A DNA stretch of 64,000 bases, taken from Gonatopus flavifemur (taxonomy: Eukaryota; Arthropoda; Insecta; Hymenoptera; Dryinidae). The stretch covers positions 248,001 through 312,000 of the forward strand of contig JAFFJZ010000007.1 of the NCBI GenBank assembly GCA_018340375.1, in the 5' to 3' direction. Made by a program: the position numbers and the translations under genes. The notes beneath the pieces were generated by a model. The model saw nothing but the letters and a program-made list of their open reading frames with translations. It had not been told where the DNA came from and ran no database searches. This document shows, piece by piece, positions 11,906 through 23,804 of the stretch (position 1 is its first letter; each line of letters begins with the position of its first letter).

Positions 11906-13157
11906 TTAGGTGTTTAATTTTACTTCCGCCGTTTTGCAATAGATGGCTGTAGCGGTGAGTGGTAGTTGAAATAAATAGATCATAGATGTCATACAATAAG
12001 CTTAGGTATTTGTAAACATAACACCATCGAAATATTAGTCGATTTGTGTCTGCATCATAAAGTTATTCTCAATTAAACATGTCAGCTTACGAGCCAAATT
12101 CGCGTCATTTGCGGGAGGTTTTAATTTTCTGCTTTAATATGAAGAAATCTGCGGCTGAGGCTCCTCGAATGCTCTCAAACACCTATGGTGAGGCCACTAT
12201 TAGTGGAAGAACGCGCCGAGAGTGGTTTCAATGCTTCAAGAACGGTGATTTTAATGTCGGAGACCAGCATGGCGGTGGAAGAGAGAAGGTTTTCGAAGAT
12301 GCAGAATTGGAGGCATTACTTGATCAAGGCTCGTGTCAAACGCAACAAGAATTGGCAGGATCATTGGGAGTGACGCAACCAGCCATTTCAAAACGCCTGG
12401 AAGTCATGGGAATGATTCAGAAACAAGGAAATTGGGTGCCGTACGAGTTGAAGCCGAAAGATGTTGAACTGCGTTTGTGTGTTTGTGAACAGCTGCTTGC
12501 AAGGCAAAGACGGAAGGGATTTCTGCATCGCATTGTGATTGGGGACGAAAAACGGGTTCATTACGATAATCCCAAGCGCAGAAAATCATGGGGATATCCC
12601 GACCATGCTTCCACGTCGACGGCCAAACCGAATATCCACGGTTCCAAGGTTATGCTCAGTATTTTGTGGGACCAGCTCGGGGTAGTGTATTATGAGTTGT
12701 TAAAACCGACCGAAACAATCACAGGCGATCGTTATCGAACGCAATTACAAATCCAACGAGAGACATGATAAAGTGATTTTACAGCATGACAATGCTCGAC
12801 CCCATGTTGCGAAAGTGTTAAAGACATACTTGGAAACTTTGAAATGGGAAGTCCTACCCCACCCGCCGTATTCTCCAGACGTTGCTTTGTCGGACTATGA
12901 CTTGTTTCGATCAATGGCACACGGCCCAGCTGACCAGCACTTCCGGTCTTATTAAGAAGTAAAAAATTGGATCGATTCGTGGATTGCTTCAAAAGATGAC
13001 CAGTTTTTCCAACGTGGGATACATATGCTGCCCGAAAGATGGGAGAAAGTAGTGGCCAGTGATGGAAAATACCTTGAATCATAAATGTATAACCAGTGTT
13101 TTACAATAAAGCCTCGAATTTCGGAAAAAAACGGCGGAAGCAAAGTTATACACCAAA
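11906..13157 (+). mobile_element. Mariner (mauritiana-like) transposon, damaged
   Basis: A 1252-bp element between TA dinucleotides (11904-11905 and 13158-13159). The TIRs are about 30 bp: left TTAGGTGTTTAATTTTACTT then CCGCCGTTTT, right AAAACGGCGG then AAGCAAAGTTATACACC. Length, TA target and the encoded transposase place it in Tc1/mariner. TIR divergence and coding damage indicate an old inactive copy. Confidence 0.88.
12079..13083 (+). pseudogene. Mariner transposase pseudogene (Mos1/mauritiana-like)
   Basis: Starting at MSAYEPNSRHLREVLIFCF, it has the N-terminal helix-turn-helix region (residues 1-110, with SLGVTQPAISKRLEVMGMIQ), the WVPYEL linker and the first catalytic Asp in VIGDEKRVHY. 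The usual GDEKW motif reads GDEKR. After RTQL a deletion with a frameshift near 12750 removes roughly 20-50 codons and joins to NERHDKVILQHDNARPH, which carries the second Asp. The third Asp is in PYSPDVALSDYDLF. A GAA-to-TAA stop follows RSY near 12953, and the tail WIDSWIASKDDQFFQ ends at 13083. This is a normal DD34D mariner of about 345 residues, inactivated by at least three lesions. Confidence 0.9.
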
Positions 13158-14040
13158 TAACAGGTGATTTTCTAAAATCACTGCAACAGCATTGGGGCAG
13201 GTCGAAAACCTCAGAATTGCATGTCGCAATTTCTGGGGAAAGTTGTTATGTCACATAGTAAAAAGATATGCACGAGATGGATTAATTTAATTGATGTTTA
13301 GGTAGTGCGCGGGCATTTCCAAACCCCCAAATTCCAAAGATACCTTGAAACTCATGATTTTCCGAGATTCACACTTGGGATTCACAATTCTTCCAATAAT
13401 TTTCAGTTATTGAGGCTTATATCTTCCAAATACACTTGATTACATCAAAAACTGCTGGATTGAGTTATAATGTGATGAGGGAAATTTTTTTGAACTCCGG
13501 AAAGGGACTTAAAACTTGTCGGGATTTTCGAATCTCTCTTACTTTTGTAGCATTTGACTCATTTTGCGATATTTGGAGTCATTTTGTGATATTTTGAGCC
13601 ATGAGCAAAAATGATTCCCTGAAATCAGCACGAGGAGGTAGCTTTAATTCAAGCTACACTCTTGTCTACACAACCGGCCTACCCATGTGGACATATTATT
13701 AATGAGGATATATTGTTAAAAATAAACTGTGAAAAAAATCTGCCCTCAGTTTCATTAAAATATTATGAAACTTCTTACACAACACAATTTGTTCAATTCC
13801 ACAACATGATATTGATTTCAGCAATATAATTCCTAATTTCAAGAATTTCCTTCTCAATTTTAATAAGATATTTGTAATTTTAATAATTGATTTTATACAT
13901 TTCAATCAGGAATTCTAAAATGTTATAATTCATATTCAATTGAAGCATTTCATTGAATCTCTCATTGAAGCCATAAATTTTACAATGAACTTTTGTTAAA
14001 TTTGAGAATTTGTCTGATAATTTAGTTTTGAAAATTATGA
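13158..14040. other. Non-coding, nothing recognised
   Basis: AT-rich DNA. ATTTTGAGCC/CATTTTGCGATATT-like short repeats around 13550-13600 only. Confidence 0.35.
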
Positions 14041-14065
14041 TGTAGAATCAGACTCGGGGTAAAAA

Positions 14066-14385
14066 TGATTAGATCTAACCAGATCTGAACAGATCTATTG
14101 AGATCTGAAAAACTGCAATTCTAACTTGTATTTGTTAAACTACATGTTTGAATTTGAATTCAAACATGGGAAAACATCACCAAATTTTTGGTAATTGAAC
14201 AATCAATTACCAAAAGAAAAAATTGAATTGCTCATTAAGATTAAATGTGATATCAAATTCAGATCTAACGAGATCTACACAGATCTTTCAAGATGTAGTC
14301 AGATCTATTAGAATCTGAATAGATCTCAATCTGATCTTATGAGCCAAAATTCGGATCTACTCAGATCTGATGACATCTAAACACA
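14066..14385. repeat. AGATCT-word island
   Basis: Two clusters of AGATCT and one-base variants (about 12 occurrences), with flanks such as TAACCAGATCTGAACAGATC and CAGATCTAACGAGATCTACA, separate a 130-bp segment containing the pair TGAATTTGAATTC and GGTAATTGAACAATCAATTACC. It resembles the interiors of the word elements elsewhere, but I could not define matching termini or a target duplication. Confidence 0.6.
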
Positions 14386-15095
14386 CGGTGGAAACAACAA
14401 CTTAATTTCAGCCTAATGTCAGCTGAATTCAAGACGCAGCCAAAAAAAAACTCGTTAGACCTAAAGTCAACCACTAGAAAATCTTTTCAAACTTACACAA
14501 GAATACAGCTTACATCAATCACTATTAAACTGGAATGGACACTGAATTTGAACTAAAATTCAAAGCAAATCGATTGTGATGAATGTGTTCGTTCATTCTT
14601 GTTTGGTTGATTCCACTCAACATGGCGTTACCTATCGATTATGAGAAATATTTTCGTGTTTATTTAACTAATACAAAGAACAAATTGTCCCCCCTCATGG
14701 ATTATTCAACTCTATTCACAACTATGCGATTGTATCATGATCATAGTCGTTCAAGACTGGAAACCTATAACACTCTTTCGGGGATTCGAACCTACGTCCT
14801 CGCTGGATTATCTTGCCCTTTGTGTTTAACCACTTCGCCATGCTGCAGTTGCGATCGAGTGATGTGATAAATCATTTCAAAACGGTATACCCTCGAATAC
14901 ATAAATAATATGAGACTTCCAAAGAATAATTGACATTCTAACCTTGAACAGCGAGCGAAGCGAACACGTCGTATAAGAACTTTCCAAAACGAGCGAAGCG
15001 AATTTTAGGAGGGGTCGAGCTGCTGAGTGAAGCGAAGCAGCTAGAGCGCGCAGCCCCCTGGTTTCAACTGTTAAGGGGATACGAGCGGCTGACGT
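14386..15095. other. Non-coding; GAGCGAAGCGA-rich segment
   Basis: No protein family recognised. 14945-15060 repeats GAGCGAAGCGAA and GCGAAGCGAAGCAGC, far more GC-rich than its surroundings. A tRNA-like segment lies at 14778-14845. Confidence 0.4.
14778..14845 (-). repeat. tRNA-like (SINE-head-like) sequence
   Basis: On the minus strand ATGGCGAAGTGGTTAA (A box) and GGTTCGAATCCCCG (B box) have tRNA-like spacing. The anticodon stem is not convincing and no 3' acceptor pairing was found, so a tRNA-derived SINE head or decayed tRNA is likelier than a working gene. Confidence 0.5.
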
Positions 15096-15577
15096 CCGTT
15101 CCGCTAGCACAACCATTTGAGCACAATCACTTGGGAACCATACAGAAATTTAGTGCTAATTTAGTACTAAATTAGTGCCCTATTCCCGAATTCAGTGCTC
15201 CTTAAATTTTTTTTTTATGAGAGGTTGTGCTGGCGGAACGTTCCGTCAGCACAACCATTAATACAGATGGATTTTATGGATATTATTATGCATTAGGAAT
15301 TGAGTGCTAATTAAGTGCTACAAGATGGAGTAGAAATCAGGTCGAAAAATGCATAAGATTAGGGGATAATAGGATCAGACGGTTGAAGGCGTTGTGAATA
15401 GCTCAAGGCATGGGAGTGGGGTCAGAGATATGATGCATGTTACTGCGGATGTGGACAAGAAGGATCAAACATCTCATACAGAATATGAATAGAATGGAAT
15501 TTGAAGGACATGAAATTCTGCTTGGGGTGGGATGCATTATATATACGTATCGATGATTCGTACAGTATCCTGTATAC
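15096..15577. repeat. Outer inverted repeat, left arm
   Basis: Nearly identical to the reverse complement of 22281-22776. It contains the palindrome GTGCTGGCGGAACGTTCCGT/CAGCAC near 15226-15257 and the repeated phrase TTTAGTACTAAATTAGTGC. Its inner edge (GTATAC) abuts the foldback element at 15578. Confidence 0.8.
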
Positions 15578-18139
15578 GCACTCGGAGCGTGCGGTGCCGA
15601 GCGCGCATTGACGCGATAGGATTTGTCTTTGTCAATTGTTTGCACTTTATTTGCCAGCTACGAGTTATTTTTGATCAGTTCAGTGTCAGTCACGCACGTT
15701 TAGAACTTTGAATTCACCGTCTTCAGAGGCGATTGTGCTGGGTTTTCTGAATAGTGTCATTCATAACCGCCATGCAAAGGGTCACGAGACACATGAAACA
15801 TCATAATCCATCGAGCACTAAATTCCTGAGCTCTGTAAAAAGCCACTCGAACTTTGTAAACCGGTAATCTGGACGAATTATTTTTGAACTTCGAATTCAC
15901 CGTCCCCAGATGCGATTGTGCTGGGATTTTTGAATAGTATCGTCCATAACTGTCATGGAAAGGGTCATGAGGAGCATGAAATATCATAATCCATCGGGCA
16001 CTAAATTCCAGAACTATCAGAAAATCTACTGGGACTTTGTAATGAAGTTTTCTTGAGGAGTTATTTTTGAACTCCGGATTAATCGTCTTCAGAGGCGATT
16101 GTGCTGGGATTTTTGAATGTTTTTGTTCATAACTGTAATGAAAAGGGTCACGGGGCACATGAAATATCATAATCCATCGAGCACTAAATTCCTGAACTCT
16201 ATAAAAAGCCGCTCGAACTTTGTAAACCGGTAATCTTGACGAGTTATTTTTGAACTTCAAATTCACCGTCTTCAGAGGCGATTGTGCTGGGATTTTTGGA
16301 TAGTATCGTTCATAACTGTCATGAACAGGGTCACGGGACACATGAAATATCATGATCCATCGAGCACTAAATTCCTGAGCTGTGTAAAAAGTCATTCGAA
16401 CTTTGTAAACCGGTAATCTTGACGAGTTATCATTGAACTTCAAATTCACCGTCTTCACAGGCGATTTTCCTGGGATTTTCGAATAGCATCGTTCATATCT
16501 GTCATGAAACGGGTCAAAGGGCACATGACATATCATAATCCTTCGAGCACCGAATTCCAGAATTCTTCACAAAGCCACTCGAACTTTGTCAACCCGTAAT
16601 CTTGGTGAGTTACTCTTCAACCTCGATTTCACCGTATTTGAACACGATCCTGCTGGGCTTCCCGAGCAGTCTCTTCCATGATTATCATAAACAGGGTTGT
16701 CAATCAATCCCAGAGTTCTTCGAAGAGTCATGGGGAATTGTGGTTGTTCACCATCATTTATCTATCAATTGTACCACGAGCATCAAAATATTCACCTGTC
16801 AGTGTGTCATTTTCTCCCTTACATACTTTTCCACCTTCATATATTCGAATGTATGCTTTCACTATGTCACACGAAACGAGAACACAAACCATTTGAGAGG
16901 GATCGCGTCAATTAACCATTTTTCATTCAACAATCATCCCACGGAGATCAGAATATCCACCTCTTAGTGGGAGATATTTTCACTACATACTCCTGTTAAT
17001 CCCCCATTTTGCTCTGATGACCCTTTTCATGACGGTTATGAACGATACTTTCCAAAAATCCCAGCACAATCGCATCTGGGGACGGTGAATTCGAAGTTCA
17101 AAAATAACTCGTCAAGATTACCGGTTCACAAAGTTCGAGTGGCTTTTTATAGAGCTCAGGAATTTAGTGCTCGATGGATCATGATATTTCATGTGTCCCG
17201 TGACCCTGTTCATGACAGTTATGAACGATACTATCCAAAAATCCAAGCACAATCACCTCTGAAGACGGTGAATTTGAAGTTCAAAAATAACTCGTCAAGA
17301 TTACCGGTTCACAAAGTTCGAGTGGCTTTTTATAGAGTTCAGGAATTTAGTGCTCGATGGATTATGATATTTCATGTGCCTCGTGACCCTTTTCATTACA
17401 GTTATGGACAAAAACATTAAAAAATCCCAGCACAATCGCCTCTGAAGACGATTAATCCTGAGTTCAAAAATAACTCCTCAAGAAAACTTCATTACAAAGT
17501 CCCAGTGGATTTTCTGATAGTTCTGGAATTCAGTGCTCGATGGATTATGATATTTCATGTGCCCCGTGACCCTTTTCATTACAGTCATGAACAAAAACAT
17601 TCAAAAATCCCAGCACAATCGCCTCTGAAGACGATTAATCCGGAGTTCAAAAATAACTCCTGAAGAAAACTTCATTACAAAGTCCCAGTGGATTTTCTGA
17701 TAGTTCTGGAATTTAGTGCTCGATGGATTATGATATTTCATGCTCCTCATGACCCTTTTCATGACAGTTATGAACGATACTATTCAAAAATCCCAGCACA
17801 ATCGCATCTGGGGACGGTGAATTCGAAGTTCAAAAATAATTCGTCCAGATTACCGGTTTACAAAGTTCGAGTGGCTTTTTACAGAGCTCAGGAATTTAGT
17901 GCTCGATGAATTATGTTGTTTCATTTGTCTCGTGACCCTTTGCATGGCGGTTATGAATGACACTATTCAGAAAACCCAGCACAATCGCCTCTGAAGACGG
18001 TGAATTCAAAGTTCTAAACGTGCGTGACTGACACTGAACTGATCAAAAATAACTCGTAGCTGGCAAATAAAGTGCAAACAATTGACAAAGACAAATCCTA
18101 TCGCGTCAATGCGCGCTCGGCACCGCACGCTCCGAGTGC
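15578..18139. mobile_element. Foldback-type element with arms of about 180-bp tandem repeats
   Basis: The ends GCACTCGGAGCGTGCGGTGC and GCACCGCACGCTCCGAGTGC are exact complements. The left arm (to about 16600) and the right arm (from about 17020) consist of inverted copies of a unit of about 180 bp, each containing GGCGATTGTGCTGGGATTTT and AAATATCATAATCCATCGAG phrases. The left arm has five units and the right arm about six, one of them duplicated. The 420-bp centre is unrelated. Long ORFs such as 15757-16536 arise because the unit is nearly a multiple of three with few stops (repeated EFSARWIMIFH), and no known domain is present. The architecture matches FB/Galileo-like foldback transposons; no transposase lies inside. 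Confidence 0.8.
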
Positions 18140-18479
18140 ACGATGCACTGCTCCACATTTGAAACCGACAGCATTCTACGTTATGAATCGTATTTCAAAA
18201 ATTATTAAGGTGCCCACTATGACATTTTTATGCGGTATTCTGTGAAGATTAATAAAAAATTACATTAGGAAAAAATCAATTCCGAGCATGTCTGTTTTGT
18301 TTGTAAATTGAATTTGTTCATAACTAGACTATTGAATTCCATGCAAATATCGATTTTTCATGGTACATTTTTTCTGTAAATTTTACATCAATGATATGAA
18401 ACAAAATCCAGTATCTTTTCTTTTGAGAAACAAGTATGTAACACACTAGTCTATGTCGTTGATGTGGAATCATCATCAT
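18140..18479. other. Non-coding spacer
   Basis: AT-rich sequence between the foldback element and the RTE 3' end; nothing recognised. Confidence 0.35.
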
Positions 18480-21400
18480 CATGAAGTAATCAGTCTTACG
18501 ACTGGTTTGATGAAACCCTCCACCCCTGTCTATTATCCGCCAAACATTTAATTTCTACATATCTACTACATCCCTTGTCTTGTACGATTTGCTTCATATA
18601 ACTTGCTCTAGGTCTACCTTTACCAGTTTTACCATTCATTTTCCCTTCCAATATTGTTTTCAATAAACTCTCATGCCGTAATGTGTGTCCTATAAGATTG
18701 CTTCTCCTTTTCACGATGTGTTCCAAAAGATTTCTTTCTTCATTTATCTGCTCGAGTACTTCTTCATTTTTGACTTTGTCTATCCATTTTATTCTGAGCA
18801 TCCTCCTATAACACCACATTTCAAAAGCTTCAAGTCTTCGTTGATCAGTTTTCCCCATTGTCCAAGTTTCGCAACCATATAATGCTGTGCTCCAAACGTA
18901 ACTTTTCAAGAATTTCTTCCTTACTTCCAAGCTTATATTTTTTGAGCATAATAACTGTCTCTTTTGATAAAAAGCCTGTTTCCCTTGTGCTATTCTTGCT
19001 CTTATATCTCTTTCGCTTTTGCCGTTCTCTGTAATTATGCTTCCTAGATATTTGAATTCTTTCACCTGTTCAATTGTCTCGGTATCTATTTTGATTCTCG
19101 TTCTTCTAGCTGTTTTCGCTGCTGTACACATCATGAATTTTGTTTTGTCTTTATTTATATTCATACAATAGTTTTCCAATAAAATTGTTCTCATGGTGTT
19201 GAGAATATTTTCTAACTCAGTACTACTCGTGGCCAATATAGCTATGTCATCCGCGAATCTCAACATACTTATATTTTCTCCCTGAATCTGTAATTTCGAT
19301 TGAATTTCCTCCTTCACTTCGTTCATTGCTTCTTCTATATATAAATTGAACATCAGTGGCGATAATGAGCATCCTTGTCTCACCCCTCTTCTTATTTGTG
19401 CTTCCCCTTCTTGACCCTCTATGTCTATTATTGCACTTTGATTCTTATATAATTCGTATATTATTCTTCTATCTTTATAATTCATTCCCACCTTCTTCAG
19501 GATCGCAAACATCTTCTCCCAGTCCACATTATCGAAAGCCTTTTGTATATCTACAAAACCTATGTACACAGATTTCTTCAGCGCTATCCTTTTCTCTATT
19601 ACTGCCCTGAGTGCTAAGATTGCTTCTCGCGTTCCCCTATTTTTTCTAAAACCAAACTGATCCTCTGCCAATCTACTCTCTATTTTATTTTCCATCCTCC
19701 TGTATATAATTTTGGTCAGTATTTTCGAAGCATGTGAAGTTAAACTGATCGTTCTGTAGTTCTCGCATTTGTCTGCCCCTTGTTTTTTCGGGATAGCGAC
19801 AATTTTATTCTTTTGGGAATCTTCCGGTACTTCTCCTTTTTCGTACATATCTCTAATCAATTCAAACAGTGCGTCGCGAGTTCCTTCACTGGAGGCTTTT
19901 ATAAGGTCCGCACTTATGCCATCTATGCCTGGCGCTTTATTATTTTTCAATTCTTTCAAAGCCTTGTCGAATTCTGATCTCAATATCGAATCTCCCAATT
20001 CTTCCTCATCTACATCCTCCTCCTTCTCTAATAGTGCTATATCATCGTTTCCTCTATACAAGTCTTCCAAATGATTGATCCACTGTTCTATTTTCTCTTC
20101 CGTTTTTATCAATTGTCGTCCTAGAGAGTTTCTAATCTTATTGCTCCTAGATTTCATTTGTCCGAAAAATCTTTTAATAATCCTATATGCTTCATCTATT
20201 TTTCCTAAATGCAATCTTATTTCTATTTCCTGACATTGCTCTTCTAACCACTGTTCTTTTGCTTTCCTTGATTCTCTTATTATTTTATTTCTCAATGATT
20301 TGTATCGTTGCTGGCCTTCTTGGCTATCATTATTCTTGTATTTTCTTCTTTCATTTATCAATTCTAAAATTTCTCCCGTTATCCATGGGTTTTTAGCTTC
20401 TACTCCATCATTCTTCAAAATCTTATCCGCACATTCTCTTATATTCCCCTTCATCTTTGTCCATCTCCTCTCTATTCCCAAGTCTTTCTCTTTTTGATCT
20501 CCCAATTTTTCATCCAACATTTTCTCGAATGCCTCATGTGTTTGTTTTTGCTTGAGGTTCTTCAAATTCCATCTTTTCTGCATTTTCCTTTTCTTCTTCA
20601 GAGATTTGAATTTCAGAGAACATTTCATCATCAACATATTATGATCACTATCTATATCTGCACCGGGATAAGTTTTACAGTTTTTCACTCGGTTTCTAAA
20701 TCTTTGTTTCACTAATATGTAATCAATTTGGTATCTTGCTGTATCTCCTGGCATTTTCCAAGTGTAGATTCTTCTTGGATGATTTTCGAATAAAGTGTTT
20801 GTGATAACCATCTTATGATTTTCACAAAATTCGACTAAACGTTGTCCTCTATCGTTCCTCCTCCCTAACGCGAAATCTCCTATAATGTTGTCCTCTTTTC
20901 CTTGTCCTACTACCGCATTCCAATCCCCATCACTATCAAATTCTCTTCTCCCTTCACATATTCTATCACTTCTTCTATTTCTTCGTACGTTTTTTCAATA
21001 TCTTCCTCCGAATATGCAGATGTGGGCATGTATACTTGGACTATGACTGTGTCTACCGGTTTTGTTCTGATTCTAACCATCATCACACGTTCATTATGTT
21101 GCAAATAATTTTCTATTCTATTTCCTACTCTTTTATGCATTACAATTCCTACACCTGCTTGACCGTTCTTTGATCCTGTATGAATTATTCTATAATCCCC
21201 ACTCCAGAAATCGCCCTCTTGTGGCCATCTCATTTCGCTAATCCCCATTACGTCTATATTCAACCTATTCATTTCTAATTTCAAATTTTCTAATTTTCCG
21301 CTTGCCTCAGTGATCTAACATTCCACGCTCCGACTCGAAGAATGTTGTTTCTTTTCCCTATCCTATTCTTCGGTTTTCGTTCCTTGCTGATGAAGCTTCC

Positions 21401-21480
21401 TCGAGCAGCCTCCACCCGGAGATCCGAACGGGAGACTAGTTTACCTCCGGAATATTTTACCCGAGAGAGCGCCATCATGT
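18480..21480 (-). mobile_element. RTE-type non-LTR retrotransposon copy A, near full length
   Basis: About 3.0 kb on the minus strand, with an apurinic-like endonuclease followed by a reverse transcriptase. The 3' end finishes in a TGATGATGATGATGATT trinucleotide tail, typical of RTE elements, which lack poly(A). The same 3' sequence ends copy B at 5743. The 5' boundary is placed just upstream of the first ATG and is not independently marked. Confidence 0.85.
18496..21478 (-). pseudogene. Endonuclease/reverse transcriptase of RTE-type retrotransposon, two frameshifts
   Basis: The product would nick target DNA and copy the element RNA there. Domains in order: N-terminal endonuclease with LRVGAWNVRSL, ISEMRW and GVGIVMHKR, then DWNAVVGQGKEDN, YQIDYILV and SDHNMLMMKC. 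A basic linker follows. The RT has NNKAPGIDGISADLI, YRTISLTSHASKILTKI, VDIQKAFDNVDWEK, GVRQGCSLSPLMFNLY and LRFADDIAIL (catalytic FADD). The C-terminus contains STALYGCETWT and RHESLLKTILEGKMNG. The reading frame is broken after WNVRSL (about 21290-21310) and at VMG|DWN (about 20915-20925, one base missing). The remaining 771 codons (18496-20811) are open. This is either a recent inactive copy or a copy with sequencing errors. Confidence 0.9.
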
Positions 21481-22280
21481 ATTTATTAATGTGTTTGTTT
21501 GTTTTTGTTACATAATATTCCAGGTTAGGAAAAAGGTTTCATTTCCTCGGGAAGTATTGAAACATGTCAAGGAAGGTAGTTTCCCCTTGCTTTCCTTCCG
21601 TTTGATTTTGCCGATGTTTCTGGCATTAGGATGATTTCGTTTCTCTCAATTTGTATTCTTTCTCTTGAGTAGTTTATTCCACTCAAAAAAAAGATCCAAC
21701 TCTGAGATACTTATCCTCCCCACCACGTAAAGGAAGCAGATACTACCAGGGATGGATAAAAAGGATATCAAGGACAGGTATCATGAATATCCCCCTGGAA
21801 GACCCGCAATCATCCACGGGGAGGTGATATGGAATATCGCAAGAGAAATGTAACATGGAAAATCTATATTCGCATAAATTTCCGCAGTCTATTCATAACA
21901 TTTGCAAAATACATGGATGAAGTAATAAAAAAAAAATTTATTTCATACATGTAATTCATAAGCTCATAGAAGATACGAAGTTCCATTATTAGAAGAGTTT
22001 TCCAAAATTGAAACGCTTTCAGAATATCTGTGATTGAAAATTGTTCGATTCCGTCAACTCCAAAAGTTTGAAAAATCGTACCTCGAACACAAAAGTTATC
22101 ACAATAAAGTAGAAAAATATGCAAGAAAAAATTTTTGTTGTAAATCTGATATGGAATGACCAATATGATACATACATATCTAATTGTTCATTTCTCTATA
22201 TCCAATTCGAGTTATCAAATACGGTACTTTTCTTTCATCCCCGCTGATTTTGCCATGGGCTCTAAAGGATCAACCAGAAC
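21481..22280. other. Non-coding, nothing recognised
   Basis: AT-rich sequence between the RTE 5' end and the outer right arm; no domain or repeat recognised. Confidence 0.35.
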
Positions 22281-22776
22281 CGTATACAGGATACTGTACG
22301 AATCATCGATACGTATATATAATGCATCCCACCCCAAGCAGAATTTCATGTCCTTCAAATTCCATTCTATTCATATTCTGTATGAGATGTTTGATCCTTC
22401 TTGTCCACATCCGCAGTAACATGCATCATATCTCTGACCCCACTCCCATGCCTTGAGCTATTCACAACGCCTCCAACCGTCTGATCCTATTATCCCCTAA
22501 TCTTATGCATTTTTAGACCTGATTTCTACTCCATCTTGTAGCACTTAATTAGCACTCAATTCCTAATGCATAATAATATCCATAAAATCCATCTGTATTA
22601 ATGGTTATGCTGACGGAACGTTCCGCCAGCACAACCTCTCATAAAAAAAAAAAAAAAAAAAAAAATTTAAGGAGCACTGAATTCGGGAATAGGGCACTAA
22701 TTTAGTACTAAATTAGCACTGAATTTCTGTATGGTTCCCAAGTGATCGTGCTCAAATGGTTGTGCTAGCGGAACGG
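22281..22776. repeat. Outer inverted repeat, right arm
   Basis: Reverse complement of 15096-15577, differing at few positions and by a longer poly(A) run (about 23 A at 22640-22665). Beyond GTATACGG the sequence continues as CTGGTTGATCC-complement, whereas the left arm stops at the foldback element. The two arms enclose 6.7 kb including the foldback and RTE copy A. Confidence 0.8.
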
Positions 22777-22808
22777 GCGTGAGCGGCTGGGCTTTTCTGA
22801 ATTTTTTT

Positions 22809-22953
22809 GAGACAAAGTACGTGAAAATCCGCGCATCGATTCGAAATATCTCTCTGTACGGCATTTCTTTAGCATCTCTTCTTGAGATGCTAAAGAAATG
22901 CCGTACAGAGAGATATTTTGAATCGATGCACGCATTTTCACGTACTTTGTCTC
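22809..22953. repeat. Near-perfect 70-bp-arm hairpin
   Basis: GAGACAAAGTACGTGAAAAT through GGCATTTCTTTAGCATCTC, then a 5-base loop, then the complement back to GTACTTTGTCTC with only a few mismatches. It interrupts the right outer arm between CGTGAGCGG and ACCGCTCGTATCC, which are contiguous in the left arm (CAGCCGCTCGTATCC), so it was inserted after the outer repeat formed. No coding sequence. The transcript would fold into a long dsRNA stem. Confidence 0.8.
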
Positions 22954-23142
22954 GAAAGAATTGGACCGCTCGTATCCACTTAAGATTGGTACTCCTTCTT
23001 CGATATAATTAATAACTTGAAAATTTTCACTGAAAACAGGCATTTCATCTTCCACTGGCAGTTTCTATAATCCATCACAGTTATCAGTCTTTTTGGTATT
23101 TCAATATTCGATTTTATAACTCAAATGAGGCAGAAAGTGGGG

Positions 23143-23319
23143 TCATCTTCGAAGTCGACTAGTTACAGTTACAGGGGTATTTTTTACTTGGTCCAGAAAT
23201 ATATGTATATGAGGTTTATGGTCAATTTTTAAAATTATTTCTTGACTGTATACATAATTATACAATTTTTTGGAGTCAAATGCTATTCTTGCAGCTTCTT
23301 TACGAATGATGGCTCTGTT
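23143..23319 (-). pseudogene. Gypsy/Ty3 RNase H-region fragment
   Basis: The minus strand translates to IIRKEAARIAFDSKKLYNYV then YSQEIILKIDHKPHIHIF and TSRLRR. This matches the RNase H start of Ty3/gypsy pol (EKEALAIVFAxKKFHxYxYG, TDHKPLxxIF, PxRLQR). The catalytic Asp of TDHKP is kept (KIDHKP). No flanking pol, gag or LTR was recognised, so it is an isolated fragment. Confidence 0.6.
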
Positions 23320-23804
23320 TCGTTCTTTTCCGGTAATATTTTTCCCATGCGAATGTAATCTGTTCTTCTTGGCCATTTGCATAGCAGTGAGGTAATATGG
23401 CAGAGAGCCCATATTGTAACGCACGCAAGCCCAAATTCTGGGTTGGATCATAATTTGTTGGCATTTTCAGCGGTACTTTTTCATTTTTTGACCGTGTATA
23501 AACTTTATTGCACTAAGCGTTCCACGCAAAATCAGTGATTTTTTAATGAATTCTCAATATTTATATTATATTTATATTATATTCATATTTTGATAAGGAA
23601 AAAAGTATCCCTGACCCCATTACACGAAATTAATCGTATCTTCGGTATCGATATTACAACATCCCGTTGAGAATTCGGATAGAACAAGATGACAGTTCTA
23701 GGATGGAATCGACAATGTCGAATATTCGTATATCTACATATATGTTAAGTACAAGAATATTTCAAGAATTGGATTTAATGTTTGTACTATTTTATCATTT
23801 TCAG

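Noticed and set aside
6712..14845. Two functional tRNA genes
   Set aside because: A and B boxes are present, but anticodon and acceptor stems do not pair. They are better explained as tRNA-derived repeats.
15757..17909. 259-codon and 111-codon repeated ORFs (EFSARWIMIFH)
   Set aside because: They sit in inverted foldback arms, follow the unit of about 180 bp and match no protein family. Listed only as a property of the foldback.
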